Below the pieces are notes generated by a model that was given only the letters and a program-made list of their open reading frames with translations, was not told the origin of the DNA and ran no database searches. A stretch of 33,840 nt of DNA from Micrococcales bacterium UBA3913 (GTDB lineage: Bacteria > Actinomycetota > Actinomycetes > Actinomycetales > Microbacteriaceae), in assembly GCA_002391425.1 (NCBI GenBank), contig DGEZ01000093.1:1-33840 (forward strand). The letters are read 5' to 3'. A program made the translations under genes and the position numbers. Of the stretch, positions 18,883 to 26,711 are shown piece by piece. The stretch's first letter is position 1. Each line of letters starts with the position of its first letter.

Positions 18883-19199
18883 TGTCGATCGGTTCTCAGG
18901 AACTCTCGACCGAGAAGCTCGATGTCATGGACAGCGAGTCGCTCGCAAGCGAGTTGAAGAAGGCCAAGGAGGAGTTGTTCAACCTCCGGTTCCAGGCTGC
19001 GACCGGTAACGTCGCGAACAACGGTCGTGTTCGCGCGGTCAAGCGTGATATTGCCCGGATCTACACGGTTCTGCGTGAGCGTGAGCTGGGTATCCGCTCT
19101 ATTCCGGTCAAGGTTGAGGCCAGTGCCAAAACCAGCAAGGCGAAGACGAAGAAGAAGGCCGCTGAGGCCGCTGAGGCCACCGAGGAGGCTGCAGAATGA
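18882..19199 (+). CDS. rpmC: Large ribosomal subunit protein uL29 with extended charged tail
   Basis: The core (ESLASELKKAKEELFNLRFQ...NNGRVRAVKRDIARIYTVLRER) is the two-helix L29 that sits beside L23 at the tunnel exit. The product is 105 aa, longer than the usual 60-80. It has about 15 extra residues in front and a low-complexity Lys/Ala/Glu tail from about residue 78 (KTSKAKTKKKAAEAAEATEE). The tail is at the docking surface for SRP and trigger factor, so it could matter for exit-site factors, but no function is known to me. Its stop overlaps the rpsQ ATG. Confidence 0.96.
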   Translation: MSIGSQELSTEKLDVMDSESLASELKKAKEELFNLRFQAATGNVANNGRVRAVKRDIARIYTVLRERELGIRSIPVKVEASAKTSKAKTKKKAAEAAEATEEAAE

Positions 19200-19486
19200 G
19201 TGCGGAGAAGGCCCCCGTCGCCGAGGCGACGTTGGTACGTGGGTACCGCAAGTCGCGCCGCGGCTATGTGGTCAGCGACAAGATGGATAAGACGATCGTC
19301 GTCGAGGTGGAGGATCGCGTCAAGCACCCCCTCTACGGCAAGGTCCTCCGTCGTTCCGTGAAGGTGAAGGTCCACGATGAGGCGAACACCGCCGGTATCG
19401 GCGACTTGGTGCTCATCAGTGAGACCCGGCCGCTGTCGGCGACGAAGCGCTGGCGTCTGGTGGAGATCTTGGAGAAGGCCAAGTAG
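19196..19486 (+). CDS. rpsQ: Small ribosomal subunit protein uS17
   Basis: The 96-aa product has the S17 OB-fold core (RGYVVSDKMDKTIVVEVEDR and HPLYGKVLRRSVKVKVHDE) after a short N-terminal extension. S17 is a primary 16S rRNA binder. It starts by an ATGA overlap with rpmC. It is the last gene of the classic S10 set; only 29 bp with AAGGAG separate it from rplN, so no independent spc promoter is obvious. Confidence 0.98.
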   Translation: MSAEKAPVAEATLVRGYRKSRRGYVVSDKMDKTIVVEVEDRVKHPLYGKVLRRSVKVKVHDEANTAGIGDLVLISETRPLSATKRWRLVEILEKAK

Positions 19487-19515
19487 GCCGACTCGTACGC
19501 AAGGAGACATAAGCA

Positions 19516-19884
19516 ATGATTCAGCAGGAATCACGACTCAAGGTCGCCGATAACACCGGCGCCAAGGAGTTGCTGACCATCCGGGTGATGGGCGGCTCGG
19601 GCCGTCGCTACGCGGGGCTCGGCGACACCATTGTGGCGACCGTTAAGGACGCCATTCCCGGCGGCAACGTGAAGAAGGGTGAGGTCGTCAAGGCCGTCAT
19701 CGTTCGCACGGTGAAGCAGACTCGGCGCGCGGACGGTTCCTACATCAAGTTCGATGAGAACGCCGCCGTCATTATCAAGAGCGATGGCGAGCCGCGCGGC
19801 ACGCGCATCTTCGGTCCGGTGGGCCGTGAGTTGCGCGACAAGCGGTTCATGAAGATCGTGTCGCTCGCACCGGAGGTGATCTGA
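19516..19884 (+). CDS. rplN: Large ribosomal subunit protein uL14
   Basis: The 122-aa product begins MIQQESRLKVADNTGAKELL, the L14 signature, and continues through GTRIFGPVGRELRDKRFMKI. L14 lies at the subunit interface, where the silencing factor RsfS binds. AAGGAG lies ten bases before the ATG. It opens the spc gene group; rplX starts one base after its stop. Confidence 0.98.
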   Translation: MIQQESRLKVADNTGAKELLTIRVMGGSGRRYAGLGDTIVATVKDAIPGGNVKKGEVVKAVIVRTVKQTRRADGSYIKFDENAAVIIKSDGEPRGTRIFGPVGRELRDKRFMKIVSLAPEVI

Positions 19885-19885
19885 C

Positions 19886-20248
19886 ATGGCTGCGAAGATT
19901 CGCAAGGGAGACCTCGTTGAGGTGATCTCCGGTCCGACGCAGAACCGCGGCGGAGACCGAGGCAAGCAGGGCGTGGTCATTGAGGTGCACCCGGAGACGA
20001 ACCGCGTGACGGTTCAGGGCGTGAACTTCGTGAAGCGCCACAATCGTGTGGGCCAGTCCTCGCGCGGTACGAAGACCGGTGGCATCGAGACGTTCGAGGC
20101 CCCGATCCACGTGTCCAATGTGGCGCTGGTCGACCCGGATTCGAAGAAGCCGACTCGGGCCGGCTTCCGCACGGAGACCGTTGAGAAGGACGGCATCAAG
20201 CAGACTGTTCGCGTGCGCTACGCGAAGAAGTCCGGTAAGGAAATCTGA
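19886..20248 (+). CDS. rplX: Large ribosomal subunit protein uL24
   Basis: The 120-aa product carries the KOW motif near its N-terminus (IRKGDLVEVISGPTQNRGGD), with a few extra residues compared with E. coli, and the VNFVKRHNRVGQSSRG segment. L24 is one of the two initiators of 50S assembly. Its TGA shares the A of the rplE ATG, coupling the two. Confidence 0.97.
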   Translation: MAAKIRKGDLVEVISGPTQNRGGDRGKQGVVIEVHPETNRVTVQGVNFVKRHNRVGQSSRGTKTGGIETFEAPIHVSNVALVDPDSKKPTRAGFRTETVEKDGIKQTVRVRYAKKSGKEI

Positions 20249-20838
20249 TGAGTGAGACCGCAGTGGCAAGCGCGGAGGCACCGGTTCGCATCGTGCCTCG
20301 TCTGAAGACGCGTTATCGCGAGGAGATCATCCCCGCACTGGAGAAGGAATTTGGCTTTGCCAATCCGCACCAGGTTCCTGGTCTGACGAAGATCGTCGTG
20401 AACATGGGCGTCGGTGAGGCAGCTCGCGACGGCAAGCTCATTGATGGGGCGATTGCCGATATCACCGCGATCACCGGTCAGAAGCCTGCGGTGAACCGCG
20501 CGCGCAAGTCGATCGCTCAGTTCAAGCTGCGGGAGGGTCAGCCCATCGGCGTTCATGTGACGCTGCGCGGTGACCGCATGTGGGAGTTCCTGGATCGGCT
20601 GTTGTCGCTGGCCCTTCCCCGCATCCGTGATTTCCGTGGGCTTTCCGATCGTCAGTTCGACGGGAACGGGAATTACACCTTCGGACTCACCGAGCAGTCC
20701 ATGTTCCACGAGATCGATCAGGACAAGATCGATCACGTTCGCGGCATGGACATAACCGTAGTCACGACGGCGAAGACGGACGATCAGGGCCGGGTGCTGC
20801 TCAAGGCCCTCGGATTCCCGTTCAAGACGAACAACTGA
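20248..20838 (+). CDS. rplE: Large ribosomal subunit protein uL5
   Basis: The 196-aa product has a 15-residue acidic N-terminal addition before the conserved PRLKTRYREEIIPAL start. It carries the P-loop region with the conserved QKPAVNRARKSIAQFKLREG and the GLSDRQFDGNGNYTFGL segment. L5 binds 5S rRNA and contacts P-site tRNA. In most bacteria rpsN follows; here the next recognisable ribosomal gene is rpsH, after a 183-bp gap. Confidence 0.98.
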   Translation: MSETAVASAEAPVRIVPRLKTRYREEIIPALEKEFGFANPHQVPGLTKIVVNMGVGEAARDGKLIDGAIADITAITGQKPAVNRARKSIAQFKLREGQPIGVHVTLRGDRMWEFLDRLLSLALPRIRDFRGLSDRQFDGNGNYTFGLTEQSMFHEIDQDKIDHVRGMDITVVTTAKTDDQGRVLLKALGFPFKTNN

Positions 20839-20845
20839 AGATAAC

Positions 20846-21025
20846 GTGGCGGGCGCTGCCGAAGCGCCCGCTCATGGCGCACGTAAGGTGCGTCCGGGAG
20901 TGCTGGTGGATGCGGATCTGCTGGACTCGCGCGTGAGCGTCACCGTGGCGCACATGACCAAGACAGGTCGAGGGGCTGTGTACAGGCTCTCGAAACCGAT
21001 TGAAAGAGGGATGTCCATCTCATGA
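20846..21025 (+). CDS. Possible 59-codon gene in the place of rpsN
   Basis: A GTG at 20846 opens a 59-codon frame that ends with TGA overlapping the rpsH ATG (ATGA at 21022-21025). The predicted peptide begins (M)AGAAEAPAHGARKVRPG and ends KPIERGMSIS. It has no Cys-x-x-Cys and no likeness to S14 that I can see, and its ribosome binding site is poor (GAAG). The overlap and length suggest a small gene, but the first third coincides with two stable hairpins, so a non-coding leader of rpsH is at least as likely. An ATG at 20954 would give only 23 codons. Confidence 0.25.
   Translation: MAGAAEAPAHGARKVRPGVLVDADLLDSRVSVTVAHMTKTGRGAVYRLSKPIERGMSIS
20849..20894 (+). promoter_or_regulatory. Two tandem hairpins between rplE and rpsH
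   Basis: GCGGGCGCT (20849-20857) pairs perfectly with AGCGCCCGC (20863-20871) around GCCGA. GGCGCAC (20876-20882) pairs with GTGCGTC (20888-20894) around GTAAG, with one G-T pair. No T-run follows, so processing, attenuation or translational control is more likely than full termination. Confidence 0.55.
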
Positions 21026-21420
21026 CAATGACAGATCCGGTTGCCGATCTGCTCACGCGGATTCGTAATGCGAGCAACGCATATCACGACACCGTGTCGG
21101 CACCGTACAGCAAGTTCAAGCAGAACATCGCCGAGATCCTCAAAGAGGAAGGCTATATTCAGGACTGGGCTGTCGAGGACGCGAAGGTAGGGAAGTCGCT
21201 TGTCCTCACGCTCAAGTTCGGCCCGAATCGCGAGCGGTCCATCTCGGGGATCAAGCGCGTGTCCAAGCCCGGTCTGCGGGTGTACGCGAAAGCCAATGAG
21301 CTGCCGAAGGTTCTTGGCGGCCTAGGTGTTGCAATCCTGTCCACGTCCTCCGGTCTACTCACAGACCGTCAGGCTCAGAGCAAAGGCGTTGGCGGCGAAG
21401 TCGTCGCCTATGTGTGGTGA
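21022..21420 (+). CDS. rpsH: Small ribosomal subunit protein uS8
   Basis: The 132-aa product begins MTMTDPVADLLTRIRNASNA, which fixes the start at 21022, and ends with the conserved GGEVVAYVW. S8 is a primary binder of the central domain of 16S rRNA and, in E. coli, the repressor of the spc operon through a site near the L5 mRNA. The hairpins just upstream are therefore of regulatory interest. GAAAGAGGG precedes the start at a rather long distance. Confidence 0.98.
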   Translation: MTMTDPVADLLTRIRNASNAYHDTVSAPYSKFKQNIAEILKEEGYIQDWAVEDAKVGKSLVLTLKFGPNRERSISGIKRVSKPGLRVYAKANELPKVLGGLGVAILSTSSGLLTDRQAQSKGVGGEVVAYVW

Positions 21421-21426
21421 TCACTG

Positions 21427-21963
21427 ATGTCTCGAATTGGTAAACTCCCGATCCCGGTTCCGGCCGGCGTCGAGGTCACAGTAGACGGCCAGACCGTCAC
21501 AGTTAAGGGCCCCAAAGGCGAATTGACCCATACGGTTGCCGAGCCGATCACGGTTGAGGTCACCGGCGGCGAGATTGTCGTGTCGCGCCCGGATGAGGAG
21601 CGGAAGTCGCGCAGCTTGCACGGTCTGACTCGTACCCTCATCGCGAACAATGTCATCGGTGTAACTCAGGGCTTCTCGAAGGCCCTCGAGGTCGTCGGCA
21701 CGGGCTATCGCGTCCAGGCCAAGGGCAGCTCGATTGAGTTCGCGCTGGGGTATTCGCACTCGATCACAGTGGATCCTCCGGAGGGGATCACGTTCACCGT
21801 GGAGGGAGCGAACAAGGTCGTCGTGTCTGGCACGTCCAAGCAGGCGGTCGGCGAGGTCGCCGCGAATATACGCAAGCTGCGGAAGCCGGAGCCCTATAAG
21901 GGCAAGGGCGTGCGCTATGTGGGTGAGAATGTCCGCCGCAAGGCTGGAAAGGCTGGGAAGTAG
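21427..21963 (+). CDS. rplF: Large ribosomal subunit protein uL6
   Basis: The 178-aa product begins MSRIGKLPIPVPAGVEVTVD. It has the two L6 repeat domains, with the conserved C-terminal segment EPYKGKGVRYVGENVRRKAG near the factor-binding centre. It lies six bases after rpsH and two bases before rplR. Confidence 0.98.
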   Translation: MSRIGKLPIPVPAGVEVTVDGQTVTVKGPKGELTHTVAEPITVEVTGGEIVVSRPDEERKSRSLHGLTRTLIANNVIGVTQGFSKALEVVGTGYRVQAKGSSIEFALGYSHSITVDPPEGITFTVEGANKVVVSGTSKQAVGEVAANIRKLRKPEPYKGKGVRYVGENVRRKAGKAGK

Positions 21964-21965
21964 GA

Positions 21966-22331
21966 ATGGCTTCACGGAATAGTTCGCGTTCTGCGGCGCG
22001 AGATCGCCGCCACGCACGCGTTCGCAAGACGATTGCTGGCACGCAGGATCGGCCTCGTCTGGTCGTGACGCGTTCGGCCAGGCACGTGTTCGTCCAGGTC
22101 GTAGACGACAGTCAGGGCAAAACCCTGGCCTCTGCCTCGACCATGGAGAAGGAATTCCGCTCTTTCGACGGGGACAAGACCGCTCGGGCCCGCAGGGTCG
22201 GCGAGCTGGTTGCGTCGCGCGCGAAGGATGCGGGCATTGAAGCCGTCGTCTTTGACCGGGGCGGGAACCGCTATGCGGGACGCGTCGCGGCCATTGCTGA
22301 GGGCGCGCGCGAAGGCGGGTTGCAGCTGTGA
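21966..22331 (+). CDS. rplR: Large ribosomal subunit protein uL18
   Basis: The 121-aa product has a basic N-terminus (RSAARDRRHARVRKTIAGT) and the conserved DRGGNRYAGRVAAIAEGARE end. With L5 it binds 5S rRNA in the central protuberance. ATG follows the rplF stop by two bases, and its last codons overlap the rpsE GTG (GTGA). Confidence 0.98.
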   Translation: MASRNSSRSAARDRRHARVRKTIAGTQDRPRLVVTRSARHVFVQVVDDSQGKTLASASTMEKEFRSFDGDKTARARRVGELVASRAKDAGIEAVVFDRGGNRYAGRVAAIAEGAREGGLQL

Positions 22332-23011
22332 GCGCGGAACAAGACAACAACAAGGAGCAAGAGTTGACTGCCGAGGTAACTGAGGCATCGGCCGCGAAAG
22401 GCCCGGTGACCGATCCTCGCGAGCGCGAGCCACGTCGTGGCGGACGCGAGCGGAACCCCAATCGCGAGCGTGGCAGCCGCGAGTCTGAGAAGAGCCCCTT
22501 CCTGGAGCGTGTCGTCACCATCAACCGGGTGTCGAAGGTCGTCAAGGGCGGGCGTCGGTTCAGCTTCACGGCGCTGGTCGTCGTCGGTGACGGCGACGGC
22601 ATGGTCGGCGTGGGCTATGGGAAGGCCCGTGAGGTGCCTGCCGCCATTGCGAAGGGCGTCGAGGACGCGAAGCGGAATTTCTTCCGCGTCCCCCGCGTCC
22701 TCAAGACGATCCCACATCCTGTTCAGGGTGAGGCCGCTGCGGGTGTCGTCCTGCTGCGTCCGGCTACCCCGGGTACGGGCGTTATCGCGGGTGGTCCCGT
22801 GCGCGCCGTGCTGGAGTGCGCGGGCATCCATGACGTGCTGAGCAAGTCACTGGGATCATCGAACACGCTGAATATCGTGCACGCCACGGTTGCGGCGCTG
22901 AAGAGCCTCGAGGAGCCGCGTTCGGTGGCCGCTCGTCGCGATCGTGCCGTTGACGAGGTCGTTCCCGCGCAGATTCTGCGCGCTGAGGCACAGACGAAGG
23001 CAGGTGCGTGA
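22328..23011 (+). CDS. rpsE: Small ribosomal subunit protein uS5
   Basis: From GTG 22328 the product has 227 aa, and the conserved S5 core starts only near residue 57 (SPFLERVVTINRVSKVVKGG). The preceding 55 residues are charged and low in complexity. The start is ambiguous. GTG 22328 overlaps the rplR stop and could use coupling. TTG 22364, twelve codons on, has a perfect AAGGAG (22352-22357) six bases upstream. S5 acts in decoding fidelity and at the mRNA entry; the spectinomycin-site loop (KVVKGGRRFSF) looks wild type. A C-terminal tail of about 15 residues follows the core. Confidence 0.96.
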   Translation: MSAEQDNNKEQELTAEVTEASAAKGPVTDPREREPRRGGRERNPNRERGSRESEKSPFLERVVTINRVSKVVKGGRRFSFTALVVVGDGDGMVGVGYGKAREVPAAIAKGVEDAKRNFFRVPRVLKTIPHPVQGEAAAGVVLLRPATPGTGVIAGGPVRAVLECAGIHDVLSKSLGSSNTLNIVHATVAALKSLEEPRSVAARRDRAVDEVVPAQILRAEAQTKAGA

Positions 23012-23193
23012 TGGCGGATCTGAAGGTTACCCAGACGAAGAGTGAGATCGGTGGCAACCCGAAGCAGCGCAACACACTGCGCTCGCTCGGTCTCAAGCGT
23101 GTCGGCGATTCGGTGGTCAAGCCGGATAACGCGGTCAACCGCGGCTATATTCAGGCCGTCAGCCACCTCGTGAAGGTTGAGGAGATCGCGTAA
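23011..23193 (+). CDS. rpmD: Large ribosomal subunit protein uL30
   Basis: The 60-aa product begins MADLKVTQTKSEIGGNPKQR and has the conserved RSLGLKRVGDSV stretch. ATG 23011 is chosen over GTG 23008 because it forms the TGATG junction with rpsE seen elsewhere in this operon. Its own stop shares its last base with the rplO ATG. Confidence 0.96.
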   Translation: MADLKVTQTKSEIGGNPKQRNTLRSLGLKRVGDSVVKPDNAVNRGYIQAVSHLVKVEEIA

Positions 23194-23777
23194 TGGCGAA
23201 CGAAGAAGAGAAGGCAGCTCCGGCGGCTGAGAAGAAGCCCGCCGCGAAGAAGCCCGCTGCGAAGAAGGCAGCGCCGAAGAAGTCCGAGAGTGCACAGACC
23301 TCCGCTGAGAAGACGGAGACCGTTGTCGCCAAGGCTCCCGTGCTCAAGGTGCATCACCTGCGTCCCGCGGCTGGGTCGCGCACCGACCGCACTCGTGTGG
23401 GTCGTGGTGAGGGCTCGAAGGGTAAGACCGCTGGCCGTGGCACCAAGGGAACGAAGGCCCGCTACCAGGTCCCGGCGAACTTTGAGGGCGGCCAGATGCC
23501 GCTGCACATGCGTACTCCGAAGCTGCGTGGTTTCAAGAACCCGTTCCGCGTGGAGTACCAGGTCGTGAACCTGTCGAAGCTCGCGCAGCTGTACCCCGCC
23601 GGAGGCGAGGTCACGGTTGCCGATCTGGTCAGCAAGGGTGTCGTCCGCAAGAACGAGAAGGTGAAGATTCTCGGTGATGGCGAGATAGGCGTTAAGCTGA
23701 ACGTTGCTGTCGACAAGGTGTCTGCGTCTGCGGAGCAGAAGATCCTTGCGGCGGGTGGCTCGATCAACCGACTCTAA
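23193..23777 (+). CDS. rplO: Large ribosomal subunit protein uL15 with Lys/Ala/Pro-rich N-terminal tail
   Basis: The L15 core begins near residue 50 (LKVHHLRPAAGSRTDRTRVG) and is complete, with GQMPLHMRTPKLRGFKNPF. In front lies a tail of about 45 residues with repeated PAAKK units (PAAEKKPAAKKPAAKKAAPK), making the protein 194 aa instead of about 150. GAGGAG precedes the ATG at 23193. The core reading frame has no closer ATG, so the tail appears genuine. Such histone-like tails could bind rRNA during assembly. Confidence 0.96.
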   Translation: MANEEEKAAPAAEKKPAAKKPAAKKAAPKKSESAQTSAEKTETVVAKAPVLKVHHLRPAAGSRTDRTRVGRGEGSKGKTAGRGTKGTKARYQVPANFEGGQMPLHMRTPKLRGFKNPFRVEYQVVNLSKLAQLYPAGGEVTVADLVSKGVVRKNEKVKILGDGEIGVKLNVAVDKVSASAEQKILAAGGSINRL

Positions 23778-23786
23778 GGGGTTCAC

Positions 23787-25097
23787 GTGTTCACAGCGGC
23801 GTTGCGCATCTTCCGTACGCCTGATCTGCGCAAGAAGATAGGCTTCACGCTTGTCATCGTGGCGCTTTTCCGTCTGGGGTCTGTTCTTCCGGCCCCGTTC
23901 GTGAATTTCTCCAATGTGCAGACCTGCGTCTCGTCGGAGAACAGCACGTCCGGACTGTATGAACTGGTCAACCTGTTCAGCGGGGGAGCCCTGCTCCAGC
24001 TGTCGGTCTTCGCGATGGGCATCATGCCGTATATCACCGCGTCGATCATCGTTCAGCTGCTGCGCGTGGTCATCCCCCGCTTCGACACCCTGTACAAGGA
24101 GGGACAGTCGGGGCAGGCCAAGCTCACCCAGTACACCCGCTACCTCACGATCGCCCTGGGGCTGTTGCAGTCCACCACGTTGGTCACGGTGGCTCGCTCA
24201 GGGTCGTTGTATTCCAGCTGCTCGCAGGACCTTCTGGTCTCCGACGAGTGGTATCAGGTGGTGCTCATCATCATTACGATGACGGCGGGTACAGGCCTGA
24301 TCATGTGGCTCGGCGAGCTCATCACGGACCGGGGCGTCGGCAACGGCATGTCGCTGTTGATTTTCACCTCGATCGCGGCACAGTTCCCGTCTTCGCTCGG
24401 CACGATCTGGGCGTCGAAGGGCCCCGAGGTGTTCTTCCTCGTGATCGCCGTGGGCCTGGCGCTCGTGGCGCTGGTCGTCTTCGTGGAGCAGTCGCAACGC
24501 CGGGTGCCCGTTCACTACGCGAAGCGCGTGGTGGGGAGGCGCACCTACGGGGGCAATAACACGTACATCCCGATCAAGGTGAATATGGCGGGTGTGGTCC
24601 CGGTCATCTTCGCGTCATCATTGCTGTACTTGCCAGCGTTGCTCGCCCAGTTTGCCCAGGCGCAGGACTCGTCTGATGTCGCCCCGTGGGTGACGTTTGT
24701 GTCGAATTATCTGACCCGCGGTGACCACCCGCTGTACATGGCGCTGTACTTCCTGCTCATCCTCGGGTTCTCCTACTTCTACATTGCGATTACGTTTAAC
24801 CCGACCGAGGTCGCGGACAATATGAAGAAGTACGGCGGCTTTATTCCCGGAATTCGCGCAGGCCAGCCGACGGCCGACTACTTGCGGTACATCCTTAATC
24901 GGATCACCTTGCCGGGGTCCTTGTACTTGGGGTTCATCGCCCTGATCCCGCTGATCGCGCTCGCTCTGGTGGATGCCAGCTCGAGCTTCCCGTTCGGCGG
25001 CACGTCGATTCTCATTATTGTGGGTGTCGGGCTGGAGACGGTTAAGCAGATCGACTCGCAGCTCCAGCAGCGCCACTACGAGGGATTGCTGAGGTAG
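23787..25097 (+). CDS. secY: Protein translocase subunit SecY
   Basis: The 436-aa membrane protein has the ten-helix SecY pattern. Helix 1 follows FRTPDLRKKIGFTL; the plug and helix 2 region read LVNLFSGGALLQLSVFAMGI, with MPYITASIIVQLL after. Conserved cytoplasmic loops (YAKRVVGRRTYGGNNTYIP) that bind the ribosome and SecA are present, and the tail ends QQRHYEGLLR. It forms the membrane channel for Sec and SRP export. GTG is the start, with AAGGGG upstream. It lies between rplO and adk as in most actinobacteria. Confidence 0.98.
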   Translation: MFTAALRIFRTPDLRKKIGFTLVIVALFRLGSVLPAPFVNFSNVQTCVSSENSTSGLYELVNLFSGGALLQLSVFAMGIMPYITASIIVQLLRVVIPRFDTLYKEGQSGQAKLTQYTRYLTIALGLLQSTTLVTVARSGSLYSSCSQDLLVSDEWYQVVLIIITMTAGTGLIMWLGELITDRGVGNGMSLLIFTSIAAQFPSSLGTIWASKGPEVFFLVIAVGLALVALVVFVEQSQRRVPVHYAKRVVGRRTYGGNNTYIPIKVNMAGVVPVIFASSLLYLPALLAQFAQAQDSSDVAPWVTFVSNYLTRGDHPLYMALYFLLILGFSYFYIAITFNPTEVADNMKKYGGFIPGIRAGQPTADYLRYILNRITLPGSLYLGFIALIPLIALALVDASSSFPFGGTSILIIVGVGLETVKQIDSQLQQRHYEGLLR

Positions 25098-25101
25098 GTT
25101 C

Positions 25102-25683
25102 ATGGCTCGTCTGCTGATCGTCGGCCCGCCGGGTGCGGGAAAGGGAACACAGGCATCTGGCATTGCGCAGAGGCTAGGTATTCCAGCTATTTCCACCGGA
25201 GATATCTTCCGGAAGAATGTCGCCGAGCAGACCGAGTTGGGCCGTGAGGCGAAGCGGTACATGGATGCGGGCGAGTATGTCCCGGATTCGCTGACGAATG
25301 CGCTGGTGCGCTCTCGCCTGTCGGAGCCGGATGCGCGCCGAGGGTTTCTCCTCGATGGCTACCCGCGCACCCTTGATCAGGTGCGGGAACTGGATGAGAT
25401 CCTGGCCGCCTCGGGTGACTCCCTAGACGCCGTGATCGAGCTTCAGGCGGATAGCGACGTCGTTGTGCGTCGTCTGCTCGCCCGTGCCCAGGAGCAGGGG
25501 CGGTCTGACGATACCGAGGACGTCATCCGAACGCGGCTCGCGGTATACGCGGAACAGACGACACCGCTTATCGATGCGTACGGCAAACGCGGTCTGCTGG
25601 TCTCCGTGGATGGTATGGGGACGGTCAACGAGGTCGCCGATGCGATCGCCGCGGGGCTCGCCGCCCGCGGGATCAGCGCCTAG
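25102..25683 (+). CDS. adk: Adenylate kinase
   Basis: The 193-aa protein is the short-lid type. The P-loop is VGPPGAGKGTQA (residues 7-18), the AMP-binding region GIPAISTGDIFRKNV, and the DGYPRTLDQ motif (AMP contact) is intact. A short lid with R-x-D-D-T-E-D-V replaces the zinc-binding lid of longer forms. It interconverts ATP plus AMP and two ADP in the cytoplasm. It starts four bases after secY and ends 22 bases before map. Confidence 0.97.
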   Translation: MARLLIVGPPGAGKGTQASGIAQRLGIPAISTGDIFRKNVAEQTELGREAKRYMDAGEYVPDSLTNALVRSRLSEPDARRGFLLDGYPRTLDQVRELDEILAASGDSLDAVIELQADSDVVVRRLLARAQEQGRSDDTEDVIRTRLAVYAEQTTPLIDAYGKRGLLVSVDGMGTVNEVADAIAAGLAARGISA

Positions 25684-25705
25684 TCGGCGCCGGAGGCAAT
25701 TCCCG

Positions 25706-26527
25706 ATGCGCAAGCGTTACCCCTATAAGACCGCCGAGCAGATGCGGGCGATGATTCCGGCGGGGATCGCCACGTCCAATATGCTCGACCGCGTGATTGC
25801 CCACATCGCGCCAGGGGTGTCTACGCGAGAGCTGGACGATGTTGCCCGCGAGAGTCTCTCCGCAGATGGGGCGACCGCGAATTTCATGCTGGAGCCCGGC
25901 TACGTGCACGCGATCTGTGTCTCCATCAACGAGGAGATCGTTCATGGGGTCCCCGGTGATCGGGTCATTCGCCCAGGAGATATCGTTTCCGTGGATGCGG
26001 GCGCGATCATCGACGGGTGGAATGGAGACTCTGCCCGCACCGTCGTGGTCCCGGGCGGCGACTCGCACACGCAGGCGCGACGGGAACGTCTTAACGCGGT
26101 GACGGAACGCTCGCTGTGGGCGGGGATCGCCGCGCTGGCGCACGCGCGCACCGTGAACCAGGTCGGCGGGGCTGTTGAACGTGCCATACGGGCGGCCGGA
26201 GATTTCGGTATTTTGCGCGAGTACGTCGGGCACGGTATCGGACGCGCGATGCACGAGGATCCCGCGGTGTTCAACTACTTCGTGCGCGATCCCGGCCCTG
26301 CCGTTAAACCCGGGTTGACGATTTGTATTGAGCCGATGGTGACGGATGGTGGCGAGGAGACGTTCGTTACGGAGGACGACTGGACGGTGATCACCGCGGA
26401 CCGGAGTGACGGGGCGCATTGGGAACACAGCATCGCCGTCACGGAGGGCGGTGTTTGGGTGCTCACTGCTCCCGATGGCGGGGCCGCGCGGCTGGCGGAC
26501 TTCGGAGTGGTTCCAGTCCGTCCGTGA
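25706..26527 (+). CDS. map: Methionine aminopeptidase, type I
   Basis: ATG 25706 is chosen because GGAGG (25692-25696) precedes it and the family start (MRKRYPYKTAEQMRAM) fits; frames extending upstream run into adk. The 273-aa product has all five metal ligands of the pita-bread fold: D97 (SVDAG), D108 (GDSA), H176 (GHGIG), E209 (CIEPM) and E240 (WEHS). It removes the initiator methionine from nascent proteins. It lacks an N-terminal zinc-finger or SH3-binding extension, so it is type Ia-like. It is the last gene of the spc group before the infA promoter region. Confidence 0.97.
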   Translation: MRKRYPYKTAEQMRAMIPAGIATSNMLDRVIAHIAPGVSTRELDDVARESLSADGATANFMLEPGYVHAICVSINEEIVHGVPGDRVIRPGDIVSVDAGAIIDGWNGDSARTVVVPGGDSHTQARRERLNAVTERSLWAGIAALAHARTVNQVGGAVERAIRAAGDFGILREYVGHGIGRAMHEDPAVFNYFVRDPGPAVKPGLTICIEPMVTDGGEETFVTEDDWTVITADRSDGAHWEHSIAVTEGGVWVLTAPDGGAARLADFGVVPVRP

Positions 26528-26533
26528 TGGGCC

Positions 26534-26599
26534 CGCGCGTGGTCTGCGAAACGCGCGCGTGGTTTCGGGCTGGCGGATTCCCGCGTGTTAGGATATGAT
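26534..26599 (+). promoter_or_regulatory. map-infA spacer: GC hairpin and -10 element
   Basis: CGCGCGT (26534-26540) pairs with ACGCGCG (26551-26557) around a 10-nt loop, just after the map stop, and may end that transcript. TATGAT (26594-26599) is a good -10 box, but the -35 position (26571-26576, TGGCGG) is poor. An infA/alpha-operon promoter here is likely in view of the 184-bp spacer. Confidence 0.4.
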
Positions 26600-26711
26600 G
26601 CCTTTTTGGTGTCCTTTGGCGCCAGCCAGGGATGTCTACACCCCCACATACGGATAAATCGAGCAGTGTGTCCGTCCCGGGGAGCCGGCAAGTGAGTGAG
26701 CAAACGAGGTT

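Noticed and set aside
20846..21025. The 59-codon frame as a diverged S14
   Set aside because: It has no Cys-x-x-Cys pairs and none of the conserved basic core of S14; only the length fits.
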